From: an uncultured Lachnospiraceae bacterium
Lineage (GTDB): Bacteria > Bacillota > Clostridia > Lachnospirales > Lachnospiraceae
Length of the DNA: 5,628 nt
Assembly: GCA_947565255.1 (NCBI GenBank)
Contig: CANOFI010000159.1
Location: 1 to 5,628 of the forward strand
Direction of reading: 5' to 3'
Shown here: positions 1 through 5,628 of the stretch, one piece after another
Numbering within the stretch: position 1 is the stretch's first letter
Layout: each line of letters starts with the position of its first letter
Made by a program: the position numbers and the translations under genes
Notes under the pieces: generated by a model
What the model was told of the DNA's origin: nothing
The model's input: only the letters and a program-made list of their open reading frames with translations
The model's database searches: none

Positions 1-212
1 ATTGAACATTAGTAGTTCAATCTGCATGAATTCAGGAGGCATACCCTCGCTTCGCTGGGAAAGATCCTAGTGGGCTATGTTGACTGAATTCGGAGCAAAT
101 ATCACGCAAATTTGGGAATATTGGTCATAAGAGGTACCAAGGCATTGCTTGGCGGATTCCTTATGACACTGTGGTTGGCGTGAATGAATTTTCAGGCACA
201 CTCTGGTTCAAC
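1..212 (+). ncRNA. Candidate structured non-coding RNA (class not established; possibly raiA-type)
   Basis: This stretch has no credible reading frame but contains an ordered set of perfect stems. GAATTCAG at 28-35 pairs with CTGAATTC at 84-91 (8 bp). Inside it, GGCATA at 38-43 pairs with TATGTT at 76-81, using two G-U pairs. TCACGC at 102-107 pairs with GCGTGA at 178-183, enclosing GTCATAAG at 124-131 with CTTATGAC at 160-167 (8 bp) and an apical hairpin, CCAAG at 137-141 with CTTGG at 148-152. TTGAAC at 2-7 can close the whole domain with GTTCAA at 206-211. The G-U pairs become C-A mismatches on the other strand, so the plus strand is favoured. It would then converge with mnmG. No promoter or U-tract terminator is visible, and the 5' end may lie outside the window. 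Size, host group and multi-stem design resemble the raiA-motif RNAs of Firmicutes, but that is recollection, not a match I could test. A non-coding remnant of a mobile element is an alternative. Confidence 0.55.
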
Positions 213-220
213 AATCAACA

Positions 221-234
221 TTAATCAGATTTTA
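221..234. repeat. 14-base direct repeat, copy 1
   Basis: TTAATCAGATTTTA occurs here, just past the structured RNA candidate and downstream of mnmG, and again at 2333-2346 in the mnmE-mnmG gap, in the same orientation. Both copies are non-coding. The 213-273 interval around this copy is otherwise AT-rich, with no gene and no hairpin-plus-T-tract terminator on either strand. The match is short and AT-rich, so chance is a real possibility. Confidence 0.35.
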
Positions 235-273
235 AATTTCCAGATAAAATTTTCATCGTTTCATTTTCCCATT

Positions 274-2154
274 CTATTTCATCCCAAGATAAACAAGCAA
301 TACAGAAATATCTGCCGGCGAAACTCCTGAAATTCTGGATGCCTGACCGATTGAAAGAGGTTTATATAAATTTAACTTCTGCCGTGCTTCCTTACGAAGT
401 CCTGAAACCTGCTCATAATCAAAATCCGCCTTTAATTTTTTATTTTCCAGCTTCTTAAACTGTTCTACCTGCTTTAGCTGGCGATTAATATAACCCTCAT
501 ACTTTATATTAATATTCACCTGCTCCTGCACATCTTCCGGTAAATCCGGCCGGTCTTTATCAATAACCGACAGACACTGATAGGTCAGCTCCGGCCTGCG
601 GATTAACTCTGCAATTGTCGTACCTGAATTTAAGGATGTACTTCCATATTGTTTTAAAAGCTCCTGGACCAGATTCGAGGTACCCACATTTGCTTTTTTC
701 ACACGTTTCGTTTCCTCTTCAATCAGCCTCTCTTTCTCCAGTAGCTTTTTATATCGTTCATCTGAAATCAGACCTACTTCATGTCCTATTTTAGTCAGAC
801 GAAGATCCGCATTATCCTGTCGGAGAAGCAAACGATATTCTGCTCTTGAAGTCATCATTCGATAAGGCTCTCTGTTCTCTTTTGTTACCAAATCATCAAT
901 CAATACACCAATATAAGACTGTGAACGGTCTAAAAGAATCATCTCCCTGCCCAATATCTGCAAAGCCGCATTAATTCCGGCAATCAATCCCTGACCTGCT
1001 GCTTCCTCATAACCAGAACTTCCATTAAACTGTCCGCCGCTGAACAGTCCTTTTATCTTTTTAAATTCCAGTGTAGGATTTAACTGCCTCGGATTAATAC
1101 AGTCATATTCAATCGCATAAGCATTCCGGACAATTTCTGCATGCTCCAGCCCGGGAACAGAACGGTACATCGCATACTGCACATCCTCAGGAAGAGAACT
1201 GGACATACCTGCAATATACATTTCATTCGTATGCAATCCCTCCGGCTCAATAAACACCTGATGACGGTTTTTATCTGCAAACTTTACAACCTTATCTTCA
1301 ATAGAGGGACAATATCTTGGGCCTGTACCTTCAATTACACCCGAATAAAGGGGAGAACGGTCAAGATTATCTCTTATAACCTGATGTGTTTTCTCATTTG
1401 TATAGGTAAGCCAGCATGATGTCTGGTCAATCTGTACATCCTCCGGATTTGTTGTAAATGAAAACGGCACAATCCGCTCATCTCCAAATTGTTCCTCCAT
1501 TTTACCAAAATCAATGCTTCTTCTGTCAATTCTTGCCGGCGTTCCTGTTTTAAAACGCTGCATTTCAATTCCAAGACTTTTTAAAGAATCCGTCAGATAA
1601 TTTGCTGCCTGAAGACCATTCGGACCAGTATGATTCTGCACATCTCCATAAATACATTTTGCTTTTAAATACGTTCCCGTACACAAAACAACTGCCTTAC
1701 AATGGTAAATAGCTCCCGAATACGTCTTTACCCCGCATATTTTCCCCTCTTCTGCAAGCAGCTCTGTAACCTCTGCCTGCTTTATATTCAAATGTTCTGT
1801 ATTTTCCAAAACTTTTCGCATACTTCGGCTATATTCCGCCTTATCCGCCTGGGCACGAAGAGAATGCACTGCAGGCCCTTTTGAACGATTTAACATTTTT
1901 GACTGTATAAATGTCTTATCAATATTTTTCCCCATTTCACCGCCAAGAGCATCGATTTCGCGGACCAAATGTCCTTTTGAAGTTCCTCCGATATTTGGAT
2001 TACACGGCATTAAGGCAATACTATCCACACTGACGGTAAACATGATTGTCTTTAAACCAAGTCTTGCCGCTGCCAGGGCTGCTTCGCATCCTGCATGTCC
2101 GGCACCCACCACAACTACATCACAGGTTATTTGCATAGTATTCTGCCTGTCCAT
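274..2154 (-). CDS. mnmG: tRNA uridine-5-carboxymethylaminomethyl(34) synthesis enzyme MnmG (GidA)
   Basis: MnmG is the FAD-dependent partner of MnmE. The complex adds a carboxymethylaminomethyl (or aminomethyl) group to C5 of wobble U34 in tRNAs reading split codon boxes, using methylene-tetrahydrofolate, NADH and glycine or ammonium. The 626-residue protein has the usual family length. Visible marks are the N-terminal dinucleotide-binding GAGHAG at residues 17-22, the CNPNIGG signature at 51-57, the KGPAVHSLRAQADK block at about 92-105, a GYEEAAGQGLIAGINAA block near residue 380, and a C-terminal helical domain starting around GYINRQ that forms the MnmE/tRNA-binding end. The start is residue 1 (MDRQ): AAGGAG at 2163-2168 lies 8 bases upstream, whereas Met7 would be too far from it. 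The gene stands 288 bases downstream of mnmE, with candidate promoters of its own. No frameshift or missing motif is seen. The usual downstream neighbour rsmG is not present. Confidence 0.98.
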   Translation of the reverse strand: MDRQNTMQITCDVVVVGAGHAGCEAALAAARLGLKTIMFTVSVDSIALMPCNPNIGGTSKGHLVREIDALGGEMGKNIDKTFIQSKMLNRSKGPAVHSLRAQADKAEYSRSMRKVLENTEHLNIKQAEVTELLAEEGKICGVKTYSGAIYHCKAVVLCTGTYLKAKCIYGDVQNHTGPNGLQAANYLTDSLKSLGIEMQRFKTGTPARIDRRSIDFGKMEEQFGDERIVPFSFTTNPEDVQIDQTSCWLTYTNEKTHQVIRDNLDRSPLYSGVIEGTGPRYCPSIEDKVVKFADKNRHQVFIEPEGLHTNEMYIAGMSSSLPEDVQYAMYRSVPGLEHAEIVRNAYAIEYDCINPRQLNPTLEFKKIKGLFSGGQFNGSSGYEEAAGQGLIAGINAALQILGREMILLDRSQSYIGVLIDDLVTKENREPYRMMTSRAEYRLLLRQDNADLRLTKIGHEVGLISDERYKKLLEKERLIEEETKRVKKANVGTSNLVQELLKQYGSTSLNSGTTIAELIRRPELTYQCLSVIDKDRPDLPEDVQEQVNINIKYEGYINRQLKQVEQFKKLENKKLKADFDYEQVSGLRKEARQKLNLYKPLSIGQASRISGVSPADISVLLVYLGMK

Positions 2155-2216
2155 ATGTTCTTCTCCTTTTTATAATTTTTATGATAAACATTTGCGAAAC
2201 TCTTATTTCACTATCA

Positions 2217-2295
2217 GAGTTTAGACAATATAAACAAAAATGTAGCGACTTCAAAACACTTTGGAGCGGAATTTTAGTATATATTGTCTAAACTC
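2217..2295. repeat. 79-base fold-back with perfect 16-bp terminal arms
   Basis: GAGTTTAGACAATATA at 2217-2232 is the exact reverse complement of TATATTGTCTAAACTC at 2280-2295. Pairing continues inwards with interruptions: 2234-2235 with 2277-2278, and 2237-2241 with 2271-2275. The tip is a 7-bp hairpin, CTTCAAA at 2249-2255 with TTTGGAG at 2260-2266, with an ACAC loop. Nearly the whole element folds on itself as DNA or RNA. It sits in the mnmG leader and lacks a T-tract at either end, so it is not a simple terminator. Terminal arms this long and exact recall a small MITE-like insertion, but no clear target duplication flanks it (ACTATCA on the left, GTCACC on the right). A leader RNA structure or a protein-binding dyad are alternatives. 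Confidence 0.85.
2227..2254 (-). promoter_or_regulatory. Candidate sigma-A-type promoter for mnmG, inside the fold-back
   Basis: On the minus strand, TTGAAG (plus-strand CTTCAA, 2249-2254) is followed after 16 bases by TATATT (plus-strand AATATA, 2227-2232). These match the consensus -35 and -10 boxes at 4 of 6 and 5 of 6 positions. Transcription would start near 2220, giving a leader of about 65 bases. That leader would begin with a hairpin, AAACTCT (2222-2216) with AGAGTTT (2203-2197). The -10 box lies within the left arm of the fold-back. In AT-rich sequence such matches arise by chance, so this is a candidate only. Confidence 0.3.
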
Positions 2296-2332
2296 GTCAC
2301 CCCGGATAAAACTTCCGCAATTACCTGATTTT

Positions 2333-2346
2333 TTAATCAGATTTTA
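2333..2346. repeat. 14-base direct repeat, copy 2
   Basis: This is the second copy of TTAATCAGATTTTA (first at 221-234). Its left half is part of a small dyad, CTGATT at 2325-2330 and AATCAG at 2335-2340 with a TTTT loop. On the plus strand that dyad is followed by ATTTTAT, giving a weak terminator-like shape for plus-strand transcription only. No plus-strand gene ends here, so the dyad is probably incidental. Confidence 0.35.
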
Positions 2347-2368
2347 TGAAAAACATACAAAATCACAA
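2341..2368 (-). promoter_or_regulatory. Candidate upstream promoter for mnmG
   Basis: On the minus strand, TTGTGA (plus-strand TCACAA, 2363-2368) lies 16 bases before TAAAAT (plus-strand ATTTTA, 2341-2346), matching 4 of 6 and 5 of 6 consensus positions. A start near 2334 would give an mnmG leader of about 180 bases that contains the whole 79-base fold-back. Together with the candidate at 2227-2254 it suggests that mnmG can be transcribed apart from mnmE. The evidence is sequence similarity only. Confidence 0.33.
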
Positions 2369-2398
2369 CAAATATAAAACGTTTTTTATGCTTTATCT

Positions 2399-2429
2399 AA
2401 AATTGTCGCTTTTATTCAGACTTTCGACA
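2399..2429 (-). terminator. Weak possible terminator after mnmE
   Basis: Fourteen bases past the mnmE stop codon, the minus strand has TGTCG (2429-2425) and CGACA (2408-2404), followed by ATTTT. The stem is only 5 bp and the loop 16 bases, so it is a poor intrinsic terminator. It is listed because nothing stronger follows mnmE before the mnmG leader. Confidence 0.2.
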
Positions 2430-2442
2430 TCGCCTGATCATT

Positions 2443-3828
2443 TTATTTTCCCATACAAAACTTCTGGAAAATTTCATCTGCCAAATCATCATCCATTGCT
2501 TCGCCAATTACATTTCCCAAAAACTCATATGCATTCATCAAATCTATGGTATAAAAATCTTCTGGCATTTCTTCTTCCATACTTTTTTTCACAAGCAAAA
2601 GCGCCTCCCTGCAATTTATCATTTCACTCTTCTGTCTCGCATTTGTCAAATACACTTCATTATTAAAGGAAATATCCCCATAAAAAAATAATTTTTTTAT
2701 ACACGCTTCTAATTCTAAAATTCCCACCTGCTCCTTTTCCTTATCCTTTGTAGAAAACATAATAAAAGGCTTATCTAACTTCTGTTTTATATCGCTAACT
2801 GAAGTTTTTGTATCCAAATCCGATTTATTCAACAGGACAATTCCTTTTTTATCCCGAATCATTTCTATAATTTCTGAATCATTCTCATCCAGTTCAACGG
2901 AAGTATCAATTACATAAAGAATCAAATCTGCTTCCTTTACATACTTTTTCGCACGTTCCACACCAATTTTTTCCACTACATCATCCGTACTTCGAATTCC
3001 TGCCGTATCAATAATATTTAACTGGATTCCTCCAATTAAAATCTGTTCTTCCAAAACATCTCTTGTCGTGCCTGCAACCTCTGTCACAATCGCTTTTTCC
3101 TCCCCTGCAAGCACATTCATAAGAGACGATTTTCCGGCATTCGGCTTTCCGACAATTACCGTATGGATACCTTCCTTTAATAACTTTCCAGTCTCTGCAT
3201 ACTTTAACAAATCGTCTATTTCCTTCAGCATATCATCCAAAATTACTTCTATTCTATTTGCATATCCATCCAGGGAAATATGCTCCGGGTCGTCCAGCGC
3301 TGATTCAATAAATGCAATTTCATATAAGATACGCTCTCTCATCTCAATAATTTTTTCTTTTACAGAGCCCTTTAACTGGCTCACAGAGCTTTTTAGTGCA
3401 AAGCGATTCTGTGCATTAATCACATCAATCACAGCCTCTGCCTGGGACAAATCCATTCTCCCATTTAAAAATGCACGCTTCGTAAATTCACCGGGCTGTG
3501 CAGGCCTGGCACCATATTTTATGACAGTATCCAAGATAATTCTTGTCACAAGCGTTCCTCCATGACAATTAATTTCAACAGTATTTTCTGTCGTATAACT
3601 GTGTGGAGCCTTCATAACCATCACTAACACTTCATCTATTATATCGCCTTTATCTGCAATTTTTCCATAATGAATAGTATGGCTTTTTGCATCAGCTAAT
3701 TTTTTTTTATTTTTTCCAATAAAAATACAGTCTGCAATTCGGAATGCATCTTCTCCGCTGATTCTGACAATTCCAATCCCTGCATTTCCCATTCCGGTGG
3801 CAATTGCTGCAATTGTATCATTTCTCAT
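2443..3828 (-). CDS. mnmE: tRNA modification GTPase MnmE (TrmE)
   Basis: MnmE is the potassium-activated, dimeric GTPase that works with MnmG to modify wobble U34 of tRNA. The 461-residue protein is full length. Residues 1 to about 118 form the tetrahydrofolate-binding N-domain, with IGIVRISG near 18-25 and RPAQPGEFTKRAFLNGRMDL from about 108. The G-domain is inserted in the helical domain at about 220-380: P-loop GKPNAGKSS at 227-235, switch GTTRD at 253-257, DTAG at 274-277 and the guanine-specificity NKSD at 334-337. The protein ends in FCMGK, the conserved tail whose cysteine belongs to the active site. The start is supported by AGAAGGGG 5 bases upstream (3834-3841). The gene follows jag after 92 bases holding a terminator-like hairpin. 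An A9 run in the coding strand (3700-3708, Lys41-Lys43) is a possible slippage site. Confidence 0.98.
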   Translation of the reverse strand: MRNDTIAAIATGMGNAGIGIVRISGEDAFRIADCIFIGKNKKKLADAKSHTIHYGKIADKGDIIDEVLVMVMKAPHSYTTENTVEINCHGGTLVTRIILDTVIKYGARPAQPGEFTKRAFLNGRMDLSQAEAVIDVINAQNRFALKSSVSQLKGSVKEKIIEMRERILYEIAFIESALDDPEHISLDGYANRIEVILDDMLKEIDDLLKYAETGKLLKEGIHTVIVGKPNAGKSSLMNVLAGEEKAIVTEVAGTTRDVLEEQILIGGIQLNIIDTAGIRSTDDVVEKIGVERAKKYVKEADLILYVIDTSVELDENDSEIIEMIRDKKGIVLLNKSDLDTKTSVSDIKQKLDKPFIMFSTKDKEKEQVGILELEACIKKLFFYGDISFNNEVYLTNARQKSEMINCREALLLVKKSMEEEMPEDFYTIDLMNAYEFLGNVIGEAMDDDLADEIFQKFCMGK

Positions 3829-3833
3829 ATAAA

Positions 3834-3860
3834 CCCCTTCTGCCTGCTAAAAACGGCAGA
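3834..3860 (-). promoter_or_regulatory. Possible hairpin masking the mnmE ribosome binding site
   Basis: On the minus strand, TCTGCC (3860-3855) can pair with GGCAGA (3844-3839) across a 10-base loop. The last three bases of this stem are the first three of the Shine-Dalgarno stretch AGAAGGGG (3841-3834), so the hairpin would partly hide it. TCTGCC is also most of the descending arm of the terminator-like hairpin just upstream, so the two structures cannot form together. Control of mnmE through this choice is inference. Confidence 0.4.
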
Positions 3861-3885
3861 AATCCATCTATCCGGATTACTGCCG
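3849..3885 (-). terminator. Intrinsic terminator or attenuator between jag and mnmE
   Basis: Read on the minus strand, CGGCAGTAATCC (3885-3874) pairs with GGATTTCTGCCG (3865-3854) around an 8-base loop. This gives 11 base pairs with one T-T mismatch, followed directly by TTTTT (3853-3849). It has the form of a Rho-independent terminator. It lies 35 bases past the jag stop codon and ends 20 bases before the mnmE start codon. I found no convincing promoter between hairpin and mnmE, so it probably allows read-through or is regulated rather than ending all transcription. On the plus strand no T-tract follows it. Confidence 0.72.
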
Positions 3886-3920
3886 CTGCAGCCTGCCAAA
3901 ACAAAGCTCAGGCAAATCAA

Positions 3921-4547
3921 TTATTTTTTTTTCAAGGTAACAACTACTTTCCTGTATGGTTCTTCCCCTTCGCTATGCGTTTCCACATACCGGTCATTCT
4001 GCAGAGCAGAATGAATGATTCTTCTCTCATATGGATTCATAGGTTCAAGAAAAACAGGCTTTCTAATTTTACGGACTTTAAACGAAATGTTGCGCGCTAA
4101 ATTTTCCAGTGTTTCCTTTCTTCTCTGTCTGTAATTCTCTGTATCCAGCTTCACATGAATGCGCTCTTCGCTTTCTTTGTTTGCAACCAGACTGATAAGA
4201 TATTGCAGGGAATCTAATGTTTGTCCTCTTTTTCCAATTAAAATTCCCATATTGCTTCCTTTTAACTCAATATCCATATTTCCCTTTTCTTCGTCAAAAT
4301 TCATTATAATTTCAACATCAAGGTCCATTGTCCGAAATACATTATTCAAAAATTGAATGACAACATCTTTTATTGTATTTTTCATTCTTGCACGAATCAC
4401 GGCAGGTCTGCTTCCAATTCCCAAAAAACCGGAGCTTCCCTTTTCTACAATTTCATATTCCATTTTATCTGTCGTGATTCCCAATTCTACAGAGGCCTTT
4501 GTCAATGCATCTTCTACTGTTTTATCACTAAATTCCATAAAATCCAT
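3921..4547 (-). CDS. jag: RNA-binding protein Jag (KhpB/EloR), Jag-N, KH and R3H domains
   Basis: Jag/KhpB is a cytoplasmic single-stranded nucleic-acid-binding protein of Gram-positive bacteria. In streptococci it partners with KhpA and affects cell elongation and division. This copy is 208 residues with the three-part family architecture: a Jag-N domain at about 4-52, including the KGSSGFLGIGSRPA signature at 36-49; a type II KH domain with the GKRG loop at 105-108 followed by LDSLQYL; and a C-terminal R3H domain with the R-x3-H motif at Arg175 to His179 and ending in YRKVVV. The Jag-N to KH linker is short, compared with long acidic linkers in some streptococcal homologues. The start is fixed by GGAGG at 4556-4560, 8 bases upstream; Met4 is too distant. 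The gene begins 21 bases after yidC and is surely co-transcribed with it. It ends in an A9 run that encodes the terminal lysines. Confidence 0.96.
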   Translation of the reverse strand: MDFMEFSDKTVEDALTKASVELGITTDKMEYEIVEKGSSGFLGIGSRPAVIRARMKNTIKDVVIQFLNNVFRTMDLDVEIIMNFDEEKGNMDIELKGSNMGILIGKRGQTLDSLQYLISLVANKESEERIHVKLDTENYRQRRKETLENLARNISFKVRKIRKPVFLEPMNPYERRIIHSALQNDRYVETHSEGEEPYRKVVVTLKKK

Positions 4548-4568
4548 AATCCGTTCCTCCTCAAACTC

Positions 4569-5628
4569 CTACTTCTTTTTTTTCTCATTATATTGCTTTA
4601 CCATGTTCGCTTTCGCTTTTAAGCTTCCCTGCTTTGCAGAAGCATTTTTATAATAATCTGTGGAAGCTTTTATACCTTCCTTTGCTTTTTTCTTTCTTTC
4701 TTCATCATTCACAGTTGAAATATTTCTTGTATTCTGTTTTGCGGTATTTGATATTTTCTGCGGAGGAAGTCCCATTTTCTCACGCTTTTTATTCACCTTT
4801 TCCATATTTTTCTTAATCAGGTCATCCACATCCATACGATTCAGATGCTTATTAATAATCACCTGCTGAATACATCTTACCACAGAACCCATGACCCAGT
4901 AAAGACCAATACCGGTTCCAAATGTAAAACAAAATACAACAGACATAATCGGCATGACAAGATTCATGGTTTTTAAAGAAGACGCCATGGTTCCTTCATC
5001 ACTTGCTGCCGTATTCTGCGGAATCAGCTTGGTATTCAGATATTGCAGTGCACCTGCTAAAATTGGGATTAAAAGCGCTAAAATAAGTAACCCAATCTTT
5101 ATGCTGTCTCCGCTTGTCGCATTCGAAATAATGGCAGACGGCGAATCTGTCAAGCTAAAATCCTTAAAAATAAATCCGTTGACATCTACAATATCATTAA
5201 TACTTTTTGTTATATTTCCCGTATCAAAAAAACTGCCCAGCTTCTCCAGCTGACTCGATCCAAATTTACACATGGCATCAATCAAATCTTTGATATCGCC
5301 GGCTTTGTCAAAATCAATTTTATCAAAATTAATTTTCATATTGGCAGCCTTCGATGCCGTTTTTGTGAAAAATTCCTGTGCCGCTTTATTTCCCTCCAGC
5401 GCCGTTACAACGGTTTCATACTTTGTAAACAAAGAAGAAACATAAGCCGGAATCCTCATAATTACCTGATACAGGGCAAACATAATTGGCAGCTGGATTA
5501 ACATCTGAAGGCATCCGCCAGTTGCGGAAACGCCATATTTCTGATAAACTGCCTGAATTTCTTCATTTTGCTTCATCATAGATTCCTGATCTTTTTTATC
5601 CTTATATTTCTTCTGGATTGCTTTAATC
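4569..5628 (-). CDS. yidC: Membrane protein insertase YidC/Oxa1 family (SpoIIIJ type), 5' truncated by the window edge
   Basis: YidC inserts and helps fold inner-membrane proteins, alone or with SecYEG. The visible part is 352 residues; the reading frame is open to the window edge, so the Met codon at 5577-5579 is internal, and the signal region and first core membrane segment are missing. Visible parts (counted from the edge) are the charged cytoplasmic hairpin IQKKYKDKKDQESMMKQN; the hallmark GGCLQMLIQLPIMFALYQ at about 37-54 (TM2); a long extracytoplasmic stretch at about 59-172; TM3 at about 174-198; and two closely spaced segments from MNLVMPIMS and GIGLYWVMGS at about 221-258. The C-terminal tail of roughly 90 residues is lysine-rich and ends in KKKK, typical of Gram-positive YidC binding near ribosomes. 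The TM2-TM3 segment is about 110 residues, longer than in the classical Bacillus proteins as I recall them. The position before jag is the standard one. Confidence 0.96.
   Translation of the reverse strand, partial: IKAIQKKYKDKKDQESMMKQNEEIQAVYQKYGVSATGGCLQMLIQLPIMFALYQVIMRIPAYVSSLFTKYETVVTALEGNKAAQEFFTKTASKAANMKINFDKIDFDKAGDIKDLIDAMCKFGSSQLEKLGSFFDTGNITKSINDIVDVNGFIFKDFSLTDSPSAIISNATSGDSIKIGLLILALLIPILAGALQYLNTKLIPQNTAASDEGTMASSLKTMNLVMPIMSVVFCFTFGTGIGLYWVMGSVVRCIQQVIINKHLNRMDVDDLIKKNMEKVNKKREKMGLPPQKISNTAKQNTRNISTVNDEERKKKAKEGIKASTDYYKNASAKQGSLKAKANMVKQYNEKKKK

Noticed and set aside
1..212. Right end of an IS200/IS605-type element with a TnpB guide-RNA scaffold, because the segment ends in GGTTCAAC after hairpins.
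   Set aside because: No TnpB, TnpA or IscB coding sequence is visible, and a short TCAA-type end is too common to support the call.
84..224. A 46-codon open plus-strand frame ending in TAA, preceded in the same frame only by TGA stops, suggesting a small or TGA-recoded protein.
   Set aside because: There is no ATG in the frame and no ribosome binding site, and the bases are better explained by nested perfect stems. The neighbouring genes use the normal code.
2303..2317. Small hairpin CGGA/TCCG in the mnmG leader region.
   Set aside because: It has only 4 bp with a 7-base loop and no T-tract, so it is below what can be told from chance.
2346..2666. A plus-strand open frame of 106 codons starting in the mnmE-mnmG gap.
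   Set aside because: Most of it overlaps the 3' end of mnmE on the other strand, no clear ribosome binding site precedes it, and its composition is that of antisense AT-rich sequence.
2680..2700. AT-only palindrome with 10-bp arms (ATAAAAAAAT and ATTTTTTTAT).
   Set aside because: It lies inside mnmE and is explained by the codons for the Lys-Lys-Leu-Phe-Phe-Tyr segment; no regulatory role is indicated.
3068..3565. A long plus-strand open frame (165 codons) opposite mnmE.
   Set aside because: It is antisense to a fully conserved gene, has no recognisable protein features, and arises from the codon bias of mnmE.

Overview
The window looks like chromosomal core sequence from a low-GC Gram-positive bacterium of class Clostridia, most plausibly Lachnospiraceae. 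The assignment rests on the gene order yidC-jag-mnmE-mnmG, AT-rich third positions, strong AGGAGG-type ribosome binding sites, the Jag/KhpB protein, and a YidC with a long TM2-TM3 insert and a lysine-rich tail. The genus cannot be fixed from the sequence alone.

Layout: all four protein genes lie on the minus strand and are read from right to left. At the right edge is the 3' part of yidC (4569-5628; its 5' end is outside the window). After 21 bases comes jag/khpB (3921-4547). A 92-base gap with an intrinsic-terminator-like hairpin (3849-3885) separates jag from mnmE (2443-3828). A 288-base, AT-rich intergenic region then holds two candidate minus-strand promoters and a 79-base fold-back with perfect 16-bp arms (2217-2295). 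It is followed by mnmG (274-2154). The leftmost 273 bases contain no convincing protein gene. Bases 1-212 form a nested set of perfect stems typical of a structured non-coding RNA, probably read on the plus strand and so convergent with mnmG. The rsmG (gidB) gene that often follows mnmG does not begin here.

How the genes work together: YidC inserts membrane proteins, and Jag/KhpB is an RNA-binding KH-R3H protein usually encoded next to yidC. MnmE and MnmG form one enzyme complex that modifies U34 of certain tRNAs. The hairpin between jag and mnmE, and the long mnmG leader with its own candidate promoters, suggest that the tRNA-modification genes are at least partly uncoupled from the yidC-jag transcript.

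The protein genes are ordinary and intact. The points worth a second look are non-coding: the structured RNA candidate at the left edge (possibly a raiA-type clostridial RNA, a suggestion from memory only), the fold-back in the mnmG leader, and the pair of mutually exclusive hairpins ahead of mnmE.
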